Positions 25,159-34,557 are shown, counted from the first letter of the stretch. The stretch is 64,000 bases of DNA from Ruminococcus sp. YE71 (GCF_900119155.1 NZ_FPIR01000017.1:1-64000); one strand, 5' to 3'. Translations and numbers: made by a program. Notes: generated from the sequence alone by a model not told the origin.

Positions 25159-26880
25159 ATGGATGTAAAGAAGATCAGTGCCGTTGTCGCAGCGATGACG
25201 GCTTTGTGTATATCGACAACAGCTGTGTCGGTGACGGCTTTTGCCGATGAGGACGGGTCTGCCGTTTCCGAATCCGCGGTCGAAGAGACTGCCGTGACAG
25301 AGCGCTCCGACTCTTCCGAAGCGGACGAAAGCTCCGTCGGGGACTCTTCGTCGGAAGAGACTTCGTCGGCGGAAGAAACGGAAGGTTCCTCTTCCGTTGC
25401 CGATGAGTTTGAGGCTGATGAAAGTGTTTCGGCTGAGGACACGGCAAGACGCTCCGATGAACTGCCGAAAAAAGCTCAGGTGCTCTCAAAGACCATGACT
25501 ACCGCGGTAGTCAGGATAACTCCGAAAGAGGGCGCTGTCCGCTACGAGCTCTACAGCCGCAAGCAGGACAGGATAGTTAAAGAAGTGACCGCCGAGGAAG
25601 CTCAGGGGGACATACTCCTGACCGAGCTTATCCCGCAGTACTCTCAGCCGATAAAGGTGACGGCGTACTTTGAGGACGGCACGTCGATGGTGACCGAGAG
25701 CTTCAACGTCACCACCAGCGGCATCAAGAAGGCTACAGACCTTACCGTTTACGACCGCACCCACTCGATGACCGAGAAATGCTCGGCTTCGCTGAAGTGG
25801 ACAAGGTCGCCGGGAGTCGATGGCTACATAGTCTGTGATGCTCAGACAAATGAGGAGATTACCCGCGTCAGCGGCGAGTACAATACTTCCGTAACGCTCA
25901 AGGGGCTTGAAACGGGAAGCGACAAACGCGTCTACATTCAGGCATACGTGAACTCCTACGGCAAGGAATACAGGGGACTGACCTCCAACAGAACGTGGAT
26001 ACACTGCTTCCCGCAGAACACCACCATGACCGTCACCTCCTACAACACCGAGAGCATCACCGTCAGTCTGACGCACAGCAAGGGCGCTGACGGATATTAT
26101 CTCTACTGTTCCACCGACGGAAAGGATTTCTACAAGGCGGCTACCCTTGTCGGCGAGGATAACCTCAAGGGCAAGATAACGGGACTGTCTCCGCTGACCA
26201 CATACTACATCAAGGCTGTTCCTTACAGAAAATACTCGAACATCGAATACCTCGGCAGCTACACTGTCGTCAAGACGCTGACTACCGCCGAGTACAAGAC
26301 CACGACCTGCGAGACTGTTATCTATCCCTCTGCGGCTTACGGAGAGACCACCATCGGCACAGTGCCGAACGGCAAGAAAGTGCTCTACTTCGGCGCAGTC
26401 GGCAGATGGGCGAAGATAAGGGTCGGCGGCGTTGACGGATATATCTACAACAAGTCGCTCGGCGTCACCTCCAACGGTACCCTCACGGGGGATATGGAAG
26501 CCTACATCGACGACCTGCTGTTCGACATCGGACCTACCCCGAAGAACATTTGTCTCTGGGTAAACACCCACTGCTACTATATGAACAAGGGCAAAGGCGG
26601 AAAGGACCGCGACAAGCTGGCATATGAGATGTTCCTGTACAGGTACGGCAGCTGCTACTATTATTCCGCTGCCTGCGATTATATGCTTGAACGTGCGGGA
26701 TACTCGCACAAGATGATAATCGGTCAGTCGGGCTACGGCGAACACGGCTACAACGAGTATGTGACATCGAAGGGAACACTTTACCTCGATGCCTGTCCGT
26801 TCAACGTGTGGAACTGTGTGCCGTTCTATGACTGGACCTGGGAGCAGGTTAAGGCTGCACGCCCCGGTTACACAAAGTAA
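25159..26880 (+). CDS. Secreted SH3 / transglutaminase-like protein
   Basis: A 573-residue exported protein. A signal peptide (1-30, ending AFA) is followed by an acidic Ser/Glu-rich region (about 32-95) and two or three Fn3-like beta domains (about 105-385). A bacterial SH3 domain (about 395-445: GTVPNGKKVLYFGAVGRWAKI) comes next. The C-terminal 110 residues look like a transglutaminase/peptidase fold with candidate triad Cys499 (YGSCYYYS), His529 (GYGEHGYNEY) and Asp544 (LYLDACPF). AAGAGGTG precedes the ATG at 25159. It leads the cassette with the MBOAT and DHHW genes 17 nt downstream. A wall-binding processing or cross-linking enzyme is inferred; the substrate is unknown. Confidence 0.8.
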   Translation: MDVKKISAVVAAMTALCISTTAVSVTAFADEDGSAVSESAVEETAVTERSDSSEADESSVGDSSSEETSSAEETEGSSSVADEFEADESVSAEDTARRSDELPKKAQVLSKTMTTAVVRITPKEGAVRYELYSRKQDRIVKEVTAEEAQGDILLTELIPQYSQPIKVTAYFEDGTSMVTESFNVTTSGIKKATDLTVYDRTHSMTEKCSASLKWTRSPGVDGYIVCDAQTNEEITRVSGEYNTSVTLKGLETGSDKRVYIQAYVNSYGKEYRGLTSNRTWIHCFPQNTTMTVTSYNTESITVSLTHSKGADGYYLYCSTDGKDFYKAATLVGEDNLKGKITGLSPLTTYYIKAVPYRKYSNIEYLGSYTVVKTLTTAEYKTTTCETVIYPSAAYGETTIGTVPNGKKVLYFGAVGRWAKIRVGGVDGYIYNKSLGVTSNGTLTGDMEAYIDDLLFDIGPTPKNICLWVNTHCYYMNKGKGGKDRDKLAYEMFLYRYGSCYYYSAACDYMLERAGYSHKMIIGQSGYGEHGYNEYVTSKGTLYLDACPFNVWNCVPFYDWTWEQVKAARPGYTK

Positions 26881-26896
26881 GTGAGAGTGAAATAAT

Positions 26897-28303
26897 TTGA
26901 CATTCAGTTCATTCCCGTTCCTGTTCATGTTCCTGCCGATAGTGTTCGCACTGTATTTCGTTTGCAGGAACGACCTTGTCAGGAACATCCTGCTCGTCAT
27001 CGCGAGTCTGTTCTTCTACGCGTTCGGCGAGCCGACGGCGGTCATCATCATGATCGCGTCGATAATACTAAACTACCTGTTCGGGCGGCTGGCGGCAGGC
27101 GAAAAGACCGCAAAGCCCGCAGTCGTGATGGCTGTTGCCGCAAACATCGGGATGCTGGCGGTGTTCAAGTACTCGGGCTTCTTCGCGGAGACCTTCAACA
27201 GCATCACACATCTCGGCATTCCCGTGCCGCAGATACGGCTCCCCATCGGCATCAGCTTCTTCACATTTCAGGGGCTCAGCTACGTTATCGACGTGTACAG
27301 AGACAAGTCCCTCGAACAGAAGAGCCTGCTGAAAATGGCGCTGTTCATTTCGCTGTTCCCGCAGCTTATCGCAGGTCCTATCGTCAAGTACAACGAGATA
27401 AGCGGACAGCTCGGGCACAGGGAATTCAGCTCCGAGAGGGTGACGAAGGGCATCACGCGCTTCATCATCGGTCTCGGCAAAAAGGTGCTCATCTCAAACA
27501 ACATGGGTCTGTTCGTGGACAAGGCGTTCGCCGAGAGCCCGAAAGACCTCTCCTGCCTGACTTCGTGGATAGCGGCGCTCTGCTATATGCTGCAAATTTA
27601 CTACGATTTCTCGGGCTACAGCGACATGGCGATAGGTCTGGGCTGTATGTTCGGGTTCGATTTTATGGAAAACTTCAACTACCCATACATATCGGGGTCG
27701 GTGCAGGAGTTCTGGAGAAGATGGCACATATCGCTTTCTACATGGTTCAAAAACTATGTATATATACCGCTCGGCGGCAACCGCGTCTCGAAGGGACGCA
27801 CCATACTCAACCGCTGTATCGTGTTCTTCCTGACGGGCTTCTGGCACGGCGCGAATTTCACGTTCATCGTGTGGGGTATGCTGCACGGGGCGTTCCTGCT
27901 GCTTGAAGAGGTCGGCATCATACCGACAAAAAAGAACTGGTTCAAGCCGTTAGGACATATCTACACGGTGCTGGTGGCGATGCTGACCTTCGTCATCTTC
28001 CGCGCGAACACGCTGACCCAGGCAGGACGGATCCTCGGGAATATGTTCACGGGAGCGCACGGCGACAGAGCCGTTAACGTTTCGCTGATGACCACTCTCG
28101 AACCCGTGTTCTTTATCGCGCTGGCAGTTGCGGTGATATTTTCCGCTCCGATACTGCCGAAGCTGCGTGACAGGCTCATGAAGTCAAAGGCGGCTGCCGT
28201 CTGCGACTACGCAGGGCATATCGCGGTGCTTGGGATATTCGCGCTGTGCATACTGTCGCTGGTTTCTTCGAGCTACAACCCGTTCATTTATTTCAGATTC
28301 TGA
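26897..28303 (+). CDS. MBOAT-family O-acyltransferase (AlgI/PatA/DltB-like)
   Basis: A 468-residue polytopic membrane acyltransferase with about ten or eleven transmembrane helices. It contains FTFQGLSYVIDVYR, FSGYSDMAIGLG, EFWRRWHISLSTWFKNYVYI and FWHGANFTFIVWG, the last with the invariant MBOAT histidine. The start is TTG at 26897 because the following residues (TFSSFPFLFMFLPIVFALYF) match the family N-terminus and no upstream ATG exists. Such proteins move acyl (usually acetyl) groups across the membrane onto an extracellular polymer, working with the DHHW protein encoded next. The polymer here is unknown. Confidence 0.93.
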   Translation: MTFSSFPFLFMFLPIVFALYFVCRNDLVRNILLVIASLFFYAFGEPTAVIIMIASIILNYLFGRLAAGEKTAKPAVVMAVAANIGMLAVFKYSGFFAETFNSITHLGIPVPQIRLPIGISFFTFQGLSYVIDVYRDKSLEQKSLLKMALFISLFPQLIAGPIVKYNEISGQLGHREFSSERVTKGITRFIIGLGKKVLISNNMGLFVDKAFAESPKDLSCLTSWIAALCYMLQIYYDFSGYSDMAIGLGCMFGFDFMENFNYPYISGSVQEFWRRWHISLSTWFKNYVYIPLGGNRVSKGRTILNRCIVFFLTGFWHGANFTFIVWGMLHGAFLLLEEVGIIPTKKNWFKPLGHIYTVLVAMLTFVIFRANTLTQAGRILGNMFTGAHGDRAVNVSLMTTLEPVFFIALAVAVIFSAPILPKLRDRLMKSKAAAVCDYAGHIAVLGIFALCILSLVSSSYNPFIYFRF

Positions 28304-28318
28304 CAGGAGGCGCAACAT

Positions 28319-29860
28319 ATGAACAAAGCTGCGCGGATAGTGTTTTCCGCAGTTTTCTTCGGGTGCTGTGCGCTTCCTCTCGCATTATACCCGACCAAAA
28401 AGAACACACTTGAGGTCGAGAAACGAAAGCTCGCCGAAAAGCCGAAGCTGATGGCTGACGGCAAGCTGAATTCCGACTTCTCGGGCGATTTCGACAGCTG
28501 GTTCTCCGATCATCTGCCTTTCCGTCCTCAGCTGCTGACGGCTGCCGACGGGGTGAGGAGCAGGGTGCTGCACTCATCGGCGGCAGGTGTCATTACGGGA
28601 AAGAACGGCTTTATCTTCTCGGACACGACCGTCGCGAGCTACACGGGCTCGGACGCGCTGACCGACAGGGAGCTGAACGCCATCGGCATCACGCTCTCAC
28701 TGCTTCAGGAGCAGTGCGATGCGCGGGATGCAGGCTTCACCTTCGTGCCCATGCCGAACAAGAATACCGTCTATTCCGAGTATATGCCCTCGAACTACAT
28801 CAGGGCGGAGCTGACCGACATCGAGCGGCTGTACCCAGTGCTGGAGACCTACGGCGTCAACTACGCGGATATGCTCACGACCCTTACCGATGCGAAAAAC
28901 AGCGGTATGCAGGTCTATCACAAGCGCGACACCCACTGGAATTATCTCGGGGCGCTGCTGGGGTACAACTGCATCATGGAAAGTCTCGGCAAGGAGCATA
29001 AGCTGTATGAGGGGCAGCTGGCTTACACCGTCACCGACGACTGGCGCGGCGACCTTGACAAGCTGCTGTATCCCGTCGGCGGCGGTATCATGGATGAACA
29101 GTACCGCTACAGCATACAGTTCGATGATTTTTCGTTCATGCGTCCCCCGGGGCTGACCGATACTCAGGCGGCTCTTGCGAACTTCATGAGCGACAAAGAG
29201 GACAACGACACGAACTTCACCTCGCGCAAGACGACCATGACCAACGGCTCAAAGCTGTACATGGTGCGCGATTCCTTCGGGCGTGCGCTGCTGCCTTACA
29301 TGATAGACAACTACGATACGGCGACGTTCGTGAGGACGAACCTGCCGAATCTGAACCTCGTCCCGATGAAAGGCGATTTCGTGTACGAGATAGTCGAGCG
29401 AAACCTCGCGACGGTCATCTCGACGGCGCCGAATATGAATGCTCCTCTGAGAGGGCTCGCGGAGACGGAAGGGGAGTATTTCCCCGACGGAAGCGTGCTT
29501 TTCGCGGAGGATTATCCCTACGGCGTGCGCATTTTCGGGGCGCTCGACGAATCGCTCATCTCGGATATGACGAGGATATACGTGAAGCTAACGGGAGACG
29601 GCGGAAGTTTTGCTTACGAGGCGTTCCCGATACTTGAGACCGAGGAACTGAAAAAGCATGGCGTCACCGACCTCTCGGACGGATGCGGCGTTTCGATGTT
29701 CCTCAATAAGAATGACCTTCCCGACGGCGAGTACTCGGTGGAGGTAATGACCTTTGACCCATTGACAGGCATACAGAAAAATACAGGCGTACTTGCAACG
29801 TACACCGTTTCCAATCAGACACAGGAGGTTAATGAAAATGAACAGACAGAATCTGGTTAA
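28319..29860 (+). CDS. DHHW-family protein (AlgJ/AlgX-like SGNH acetyltransferase partner)
   Basis: A 513-residue membrane-anchored extracellular protein with an N-terminal hydrophobic segment (about 5-25). The DHHW signature appears as KRDTHWNYLGALLGYN near residue 200. A later DSFGRALLPYM segment resembles the catalytic Ser block of AlgJ/AlgX. It probably transfers the acyl group received from the MBOAT protein to the target polymer. AGGAGG precedes the ATG. The C-terminal 23 bases overlap the next gene, whose ribosome site lies inside this frame, so translation is coupled. Confidence 0.88.
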   Translation: MNKAARIVFSAVFFGCCALPLALYPTKKNTLEVEKRKLAEKPKLMADGKLNSDFSGDFDSWFSDHLPFRPQLLTAADGVRSRVLHSSAAGVITGKNGFIFSDTTVASYTGSDALTDRELNAIGITLSLLQEQCDARDAGFTFVPMPNKNTVYSEYMPSNYIRAELTDIERLYPVLETYGVNYADMLTTLTDAKNSGMQVYHKRDTHWNYLGALLGYNCIMESLGKEHKLYEGQLAYTVTDDWRGDLDKLLYPVGGGIMDEQYRYSIQFDDFSFMRPPGLTDTQAALANFMSDKEDNDTNFTSRKTTMTNGSKLYMVRDSFGRALLPYMIDNYDTATFVRTNLPNLNLVPMKGDFVYEIVERNLATVISTAPNMNAPLRGLAETEGEYFPDGSVLFAEDYPYGVRIFGALDESLISDMTRIYVKLTGDGGSFAYEAFPILETEELKKHGVTDLSDGCGVSMFLNKNDLPDGEYSVEVMTFDPLTGIQKNTGVLATYTVSNQTQEVNENEQTESG

Positions 29861-30644
29861 GATCGCAGCTGCGGTATTGGCTCTCGGATGCTTGGCGTCC
29901 TGCGGCAAAATAGACGATACGAATAAAAAAGATGGCAGCGTGACTCTTGCTACTCTCAAGACCAGCACTACCACTGCGGCTGTCACTGTGACTTTAGGGC
30001 CTGAGCTGACAAATTCCGAGGCTGAGGAGTCTGCCGCGGAAACCACCGAGAAGGCCACCACCACCAAAAAGACCACTACTCAGAAGACTGAGACTACTAC
30101 TACGACTACTACCACGACTACCACAAAAGCTCCCGAGACGGTCATCGTCGAGGTGCCTGTTGAGACCGAACCCGAACAGCCCCAGGAACCCGAGCAGCCT
30201 CAGGAGCCCGAACAGCCCCAGCAGAGCTTTAAGGACAAGGTGCGCATCAGTTACAACGGACAGGAGTTCGGCATCGGCGACAATATGGCAGATGTTGAGG
30301 GCAAGCTGGGAACTCAGCTCTCTCCGTCCGAGGAGACTCCGAGCTGTCTGAGCGGCCACACCGCTGTCGTATACCACTTTGACGGTATGGATGTTTCGGC
30401 TTACAACGGCGTTATCTATCAGGTGACTATCGACGACACGACTCACACCTCTTCGGATGTGAAACTTGTGAGCGGCCCGGGACTCGGCGCTTCTGCCGAT
30501 GACGTAAAGAACGCTCTCGGCGGCGACGGACTTCAGGAAAACGGCGATGTGTTCAGGTACGGCATTGACGGCTATGAAGTTCAGATAAACTTCAATGACG
30601 GGAAAGTTTTCTTCTACATGATCCAGTTCCCCGAACTCGGCTGA
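29838..30644 (+). CDS. Lipoprotein with Thr-rich and PEQPQ-repeat stalk
   Basis: A 268-residue lipoprotein. The lipobox LASC places lipidation at Cys22. A Thr/Ala/Glu-rich stretch and (Pro-Glu-Gln-Pro-Gln-Glu) repeats form a stalk to about residue 135. The last 130 residues form a small domain with two similar halves (GQEFGIGDNMADVEGKLG and GLGASADDVKNALGGDG), an arrangement seen in outer-leaflet lipoproteins of unknown function. The ATG at 29838 lies 9 nt after AGGAGG; one at 29832 is too close. Fourth gene of the cassette. No function can be assigned, though a role in presenting or sensing the acylated polymer fits. Confidence 0.75.
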   Translation: MNRQNLVKIAAAVLALGCLASCGKIDDTNKKDGSVTLATLKTSTTTAAVTVTLGPELTNSEAEESAAETTEKATTTKKTTTQKTETTTTTTTTTTTKAPETVIVEVPVETEPEQPQEPEQPQEPEQPQQSFKDKVRISYNGQEFGIGDNMADVEGKLGTQLSPSEETPSCLSGHTAVVYHFDGMDVSAYNGVIYQVTIDDTTHTSSDVKLVSGPGLGASADDVKNALGGDGLQENGDVFRYGIDGYEVQINFNDGKVFFYMIQFPELG

Positions 30645-30700
30645 CAAAAACAATCAGCATCGCATGGTCCTGCGTGCGGTGCTGATTTAATGACCGCAGA

Positions 30701-30736
30701 AAAAAACCTGCGCTTTAATTAAGCGCAGGCTTTTTT
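30701..30736. terminator. Bidirectional terminator between lipoprotein and pilin genes
   Basis: Stem CCTGCGCTT / AAGCGCAGG with loop TAATT, AAAAAA before and CTTTTTT after. A weaker hairpin at about 30653-30689 (AATCAGCA / TGCTGATT) precedes it. Confidence 0.92.
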
Positions 30737-30803
30737 AATGGAGTTATATGAAGGCCTATTATGCAAATGTCTGACGGAATTCACTATTGACGGGAGGAGG
30801 ATA

Positions 30804-31565
30804 TCAATAGTAGGACGGGGGAGACGGCCACAGACGAACGCGGGGACCGTTTGCACCCTTACCGTAAGAATCGCCGGCCCAGACTTCTATCTGACCCTTG
30901 GACATATCTTTGTTCTTTAAGTTGCAGGCATTACCCTTGGTTGCGGGACCGCCGTTGTATCCGATTATCCACTTATCGGTGTAGCTGTATGTCGGGGAAG
31001 CAGCTCTCTTCTTACCCTTTTCGTTGCTGTTGGAATAGGTGGTGTCGTGATTGCAGTCAGAAGCAGGATGCTTATAACCTGTGCTTCTCATGGGGATATA
31101 GCTCATTAATTTTATATCGCCGCCGATAACTTCGTCGAGACGGTTGTTGAGCTTCTTAACGATCTCTTTGTTATTCGATTTGTAGGACGAGAACTCCCAT
31201 CCTGCACCGCTCTTTTTGTTGTTATCCTTGGTCTCGGTAACGTCCTTCTGGTAGCACGCCTTGGAACCGTCAGCTCTTGCAACACTTACGAAGTAGTAGT
31301 GCTGACCTTCTATCTTTGCATCCCAAATCATCGTCGCTGTGTCATCCGAATAGAAGAAATCAGCGAAATCGGGATCCTCGACCAGCAGCTGCATTGCTGT
31401 CGTTCCGATCAGTCGTGCGGTGACCTTATCGTCTGCACGGCAGGCTCTGTGTACGTAATTCAGTATAGACGGGATGATAATAGCGGCAAGAACGCCAATT
31501 ATTGAAATAACTATTACCAGCTCTACAAGCGTAAAACCGCTTTGATTTTTAACCCTTTTCATCAT
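30804..31565 (-). CDS. Type IV prepilin-like protein (orphan)
   Basis: A 253-residue protein with a class III prepilin leader, GFTLVELVIVISIIGVLA after a short basic MMKRVKNQS. PilD-type cleavage is expected before the Phe, leaving Glu5 of the mature protein. The C-terminal 220 residues are soluble and end with Gly, Pro and Arg-rich segments; several cysteines could form disulphides. No pilD, pilB, pilC or other pilin gene lies nearby. Pilin-like proteins such as CbpC of Ruminococcus albus take part in adhesion to cellulose, which would suit this genome but is inference. A strong promoter lies upstream. The start could also be the ATG at 31562. Confidence 0.88.
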   Translation of the reverse strand: MMKRVKNQSGFTLVELVIVISIIGVLAAIIIPSILNYVHRACRADDKVTARLIGTTAMQLLVEDPDFADFFYSDDTATMIWDAKIEGQHYYFVSVARADGSKACYQKDVTETKDNNKKSGAGWEFSSYKSNNKEIVKKLNNRLDEVIGGDIKLMSYIPMRSTGYKHPASDCNHDTTYSNSNEKGKKRAASPTYSYTDKWIIGYNGGPATKGNACNLKNKDMSKGQIEVWAGDSYGKGANGPRVRLWPSPPSYY

Positions 31566-31665
31566 AATGATTCCTTCTTTCTATTCAGTTATTTTCCTTA
31601 AATCTGCGAAAACCGACCATCGGCTTTTTCGTGAATTGTTATCACTTGTTCTTTTCTATGTTCTA

Positions 31666-31694
31666 ATTATACTATATTTATCACTATTTGTCAA
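31666..31694 (-). promoter_or_regulatory. Promoter of the prepilin gene
   Basis: Minus-strand TTGACA (31694-31689), 17-bp spacer, TATAAT (31671-31666). Confidence 0.85.
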
Positions 31695-31895
31695 GAACGA
31701 CGGAGAAATATTCTTTTTTTAACAAAATAATTGTACAAATGCACAATACGGGAAGTGAATAAATATCGTTTCTATCCAAATTCTTCAATTATTTAACGAA
31801 TATTTTCGGTGGCAAACGTAAAATTCCGCGATTTTCGTCCTAACAAGCCGCTTTCGTTAAATATTTTCGTTAATTTCCTGAAAGGAGAAAAAACC
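31695..31895. other. AT-rich leader region before the GTPase-nuclease gene
   Basis: No clear promoter pair was found. A loose inverted repeat joins TTTAACGAATATTT (about 31791-31804) with AAATATTTTCGTT (about 31858-31870). Tet(M)-type genes are often controlled by leader attenuation, but no leader peptide was identified. Confidence 0.35.
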
Positions 31896-34454
31896 ATGAA
31901 AAAGATCACGATCGGCATCCTTGCGGATGTTGACGCGGGTAAAACCACCCTCTCGGAGAGCATGATGTACCTTTCGGGGGCTGTCCGCAAGCGCGGAAGG
32001 GTCGATAACGGCGATGCTTTCCTTGATACGCACGAACTCGAAAAGCAGCGAGGCATTACGATTTTCGCGAAACAAGCTGTTTTTAAGTACGGCGACACCC
32101 ATTTCTACCTTGTTGACACCCCTGGTCACGCCGATTTCGCAGCCGAGGCCGAGCGCGCAGTCTCGGTGCTCGACGCGGCTGTGCTGCTGGTCAGCGCCGC
32201 CGACGGGGCTGCGGCTCACACCGAACTGCTGTGGAGACTGCTCGCGGAAAAGAAGGTGCCGACTGTCCTTTTTGTCAACAAGACCGACCTTTCGGGCTTC
32301 GACAAGGACGCCCTCATGAAGCAGCTGACCCGCAGGCTCGGCGACAAGCTCTGCGATTTCACCCTGCCCGACGACGAGCGCATCGAAGCGGCGGCGTTCT
32401 GCTCCGACACTCTTATCGAGAGCTTCGACAGCAGCGGCACGCTCACCGAGCGTGAGATCGGCGATGCGGTCATGAAGCGCGAGCTTTTTCCCGTGTATTT
32501 TGGTGCGGCACTCAGGGACACGGGCGTGAACGCCCTGCTGGACGCTCTCGACCGCTACATCCAGCCGCCTGCTCAGCAGTCGGAATTCTCGGCGAGGGTG
32601 TTCAAGATCGAGCGCGACAGCGACGGCAAGCGCATGACCTGTATGAAGCTCACGGGCGGCAAGCTGAAGGTCCGCGAAACGCTCCGCTACCGCAGCGCCT
32701 CGGGACTGCCTGTCGAGGAAAAGATCGCGAGGATACGCATCTACAGCGGCGGAAAATTCACCGAAGTCGAGTCGGCGGTGCAGGGCGATGTGGTATCACT
32801 TCTGGGTCTGACTTCTTCCTATGCGGGGCAGGGGATAGGCACGAGGACAGACCCCGAGAACGGTCGCATCCGACCCGTCATGAGCTGCGCCGTCTATCCG
32901 CCGTCGGGCACGGACAATTTCACGCTGCTCTCGAAGCTGTACGAACTGCGCGAGGAAGACCCCGCACTCGAAGTCGGGTTCAACGAGCGTCTCGGCGAGA
33001 TAACCCTCGGGCTCATGGGCGAGATGCAGACCGAGGTCATCAAAAGCGAGCTGAAACGCCGTTTCGGGCTTGAGATCACCGTCGGCGAGGGGCGCATATT
33101 ATATAAGGAGACCATCGCCGAGCCCGTGGAGGGCTGCGGACATTTCGAGCCGCTGCGCCACTACGCCGAGGTCCACCTGATCCTCACGCCGCTGAAACGC
33201 GGCAGCGGCATCGTCTACGACACGGCGGTGAGCGAGGATCTGCTGGACCGCAACTGGCAGAACCTTATCATTTCGTCGCTGAGGTCGAAGGAGCACATCG
33301 GCGTGCTGACGGGCAGCCCGATAACCGACATGAAGATAACTCTGACGGCAGGCAGAGCGCATCCGAAGCACACCGAGGGCGGCGATTTCCGCGAGGCGGC
33401 GTGGCGAGCCCTGCGTCAGGGTCTGATGAAGGCGAAGTCAGTGCTGCTGGAGCCGCAGTTCGGGTTCAGGCTCACGGTGCCGACCGAGCAGCTTGGCAGA
33501 GCCATGAGCGACCTTGACCTGATGGGCGCGGAGTTTTCGCAGCCCGAGACCGACGGCGACATGAGCATCCTCAGCGGCACCGCCCCTGCGGCAAAGCTGC
33601 GGAGCTACGGTTCCGAGGTGACGGCTTATACCCGCGGTCACGGCTCGCTTTCCCTTGAAAACAGCGGTTATGCGCCCTGCGGCAACGCTAACGAGATCAT
33701 CGCGGAGTACGCCTACGATGCGGAAGCCGACCTTGCGAACACTGCCGATTCGGTGTTCTGTTCACACGGATCGGGCGTGGTGGTCAAGTGGTCGGAAGCC
33801 GACGAGAAGATGCATCTGGCGTCAACGCTTGTCAAGGGCAGAGCCGCCGAGCCTGCCGCTCGCCGCAGTTATTCGCTGGGTGAGGACGAGCTGGAGCGCA
33901 TCATGGAGAAGATAGCCCCGAAGCGTGTGATGCCTGCCGATGAGGATGAGGAGCGCAGCAGGGAAGCCTTCGAGATAAAGAAGCGGCAGTCGTCGCCGAA
34001 GCAGAAGCCCGATACACGCCCCCGTCTGCTGCTGGTGGACGGGTATAACATCGTGTTCGCGTGGGAGGAGCTGCGGTCGCTGGCGAGCGTCAACATCGAC
34101 TCCGCCTGCGGACGGCTGGCGGACATACTCAGCAACTACGCAGGCTATCGGGGTCTGCGGCTGATGCTGGTGTTCGACGCCTACAAAACCCCTGCGGTCA
34201 CGCCCCACAAGATACGCGCCGAAGCCATCGAGGTGATCTACACCGCCTCGGGTCAGACCAGCGACGCTTTCATCGAGAGCTTTTGCAGCGAGAACAGAAC
34301 GAAGCTGCGCATCCGCGTCGCCAGCAACGACGCGCTCGTGCAGATGTCGGTCATGCGGACGGGCGCACTCAGGATGTCCGCCAACGAGCTCCTCGCCGAC
34401 GTCCGCTCCGCCGAGGCGTCTATCACTGACATTATCAACAGGAATAATACATAA
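31896..34454 (+). CDS. TetM/EF-G-like ribosomal GTPase fused to a YacP/Rae1-like NYN nuclease domain
   Basis: An 852-residue fusion. Residues 1 to about 640 follow Tet(M)/Tet(O): G1 ADVDAGKTT (10-18), RGITI in switch I, DTPGHADF, NKTDL, then beta-barrel and EF-G domains III-V. Position 11 is Asp where Tet(M) and EF-G have His. After an acidic linker (about 665-700) comes a NYN/PIN-like domain: Asp715 and Asn718 (LLLVDGYNIVF), Asp761 (MLVFDAYK), Asp812 (VASNDALVQ). This matches YacP, known in Bacillus as Rae1, an endonuclease that cuts mRNA in the ribosomal A site. AAAGGAG precedes the ATG at 31896. I infer a GTPase that enters the A site and carries a nuclease; tetracycline resistance is not implied. 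Confidence 0.9.
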   Translation: MKKITIGILADVDAGKTTLSESMMYLSGAVRKRGRVDNGDAFLDTHELEKQRGITIFAKQAVFKYGDTHFYLVDTPGHADFAAEAERAVSVLDAAVLLVSAADGAAAHTELLWRLLAEKKVPTVLFVNKTDLSGFDKDALMKQLTRRLGDKLCDFTLPDDERIEAAAFCSDTLIESFDSSGTLTEREIGDAVMKRELFPVYFGAALRDTGVNALLDALDRYIQPPAQQSEFSARVFKIERDSDGKRMTCMKLTGGKLKVRETLRYRSASGLPVEEKIARIRIYSGGKFTEVESAVQGDVVSLLGLTSSYAGQGIGTRTDPENGRIRPVMSCAVYPPSGTDNFTLLSKLYELREEDPALEVGFNERLGEITLGLMGEMQTEVIKSELKRRFGLEITVGEGRILYKETIAEPVEGCGHFEPLRHYAEVHLILTPLKRGSGIVYDTAVSEDLLDRNWQNLIISSLRSKEHIGVLTGSPITDMKITLTAGRAHPKHTEGGDFREAAWRALRQGLMKAKSVLLEPQFGFRLTVPTEQLGRAMSDLDLMGAEFSQPETDGDMSILSGTAPAAKLRSYGSEVTAYTRGHGSLSLENSGYAPCGNANEIIAEYAYDAEADLANTADSVFCSHGSGVVVKWSEADEKMHLASTLVKGRAAEPAARRSYSLGEDELERIMEKIAPKRVMPADEDEERSREAFEIKKRQSSPKQKPDTRPRLLLVDGYNIVFAWEELRSLASVNIDSACGRLADILSNYAGYRGLRLMLVFDAYKTPAVTPHKIRAEAIEVIYTASGQTSDAFIESFCSENRTKLRIRVASNDALVQMSVMRTGALRMSANELLADVRSAEASITDIINRNNT

Positions 34455-34557
34455 TAAACCGGGGGAGAACCTTCGCCTTCCAAAAACTTTTAATTTTTGG
34501 GAAGATAGAGGCTTTGGTTAGATTATGTCTCTGCTGGATGGGTTTATTAGATCGAAA

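Noticed and set aside
31896-34454. Annotation as a tetracycline resistance gene tet(M/O/W)
   Set aside because: The GTPase part resembles these proteins, but the fused nuclease domain, Asp11 in the G1 loop and about 200 extra residues argue for a different role.
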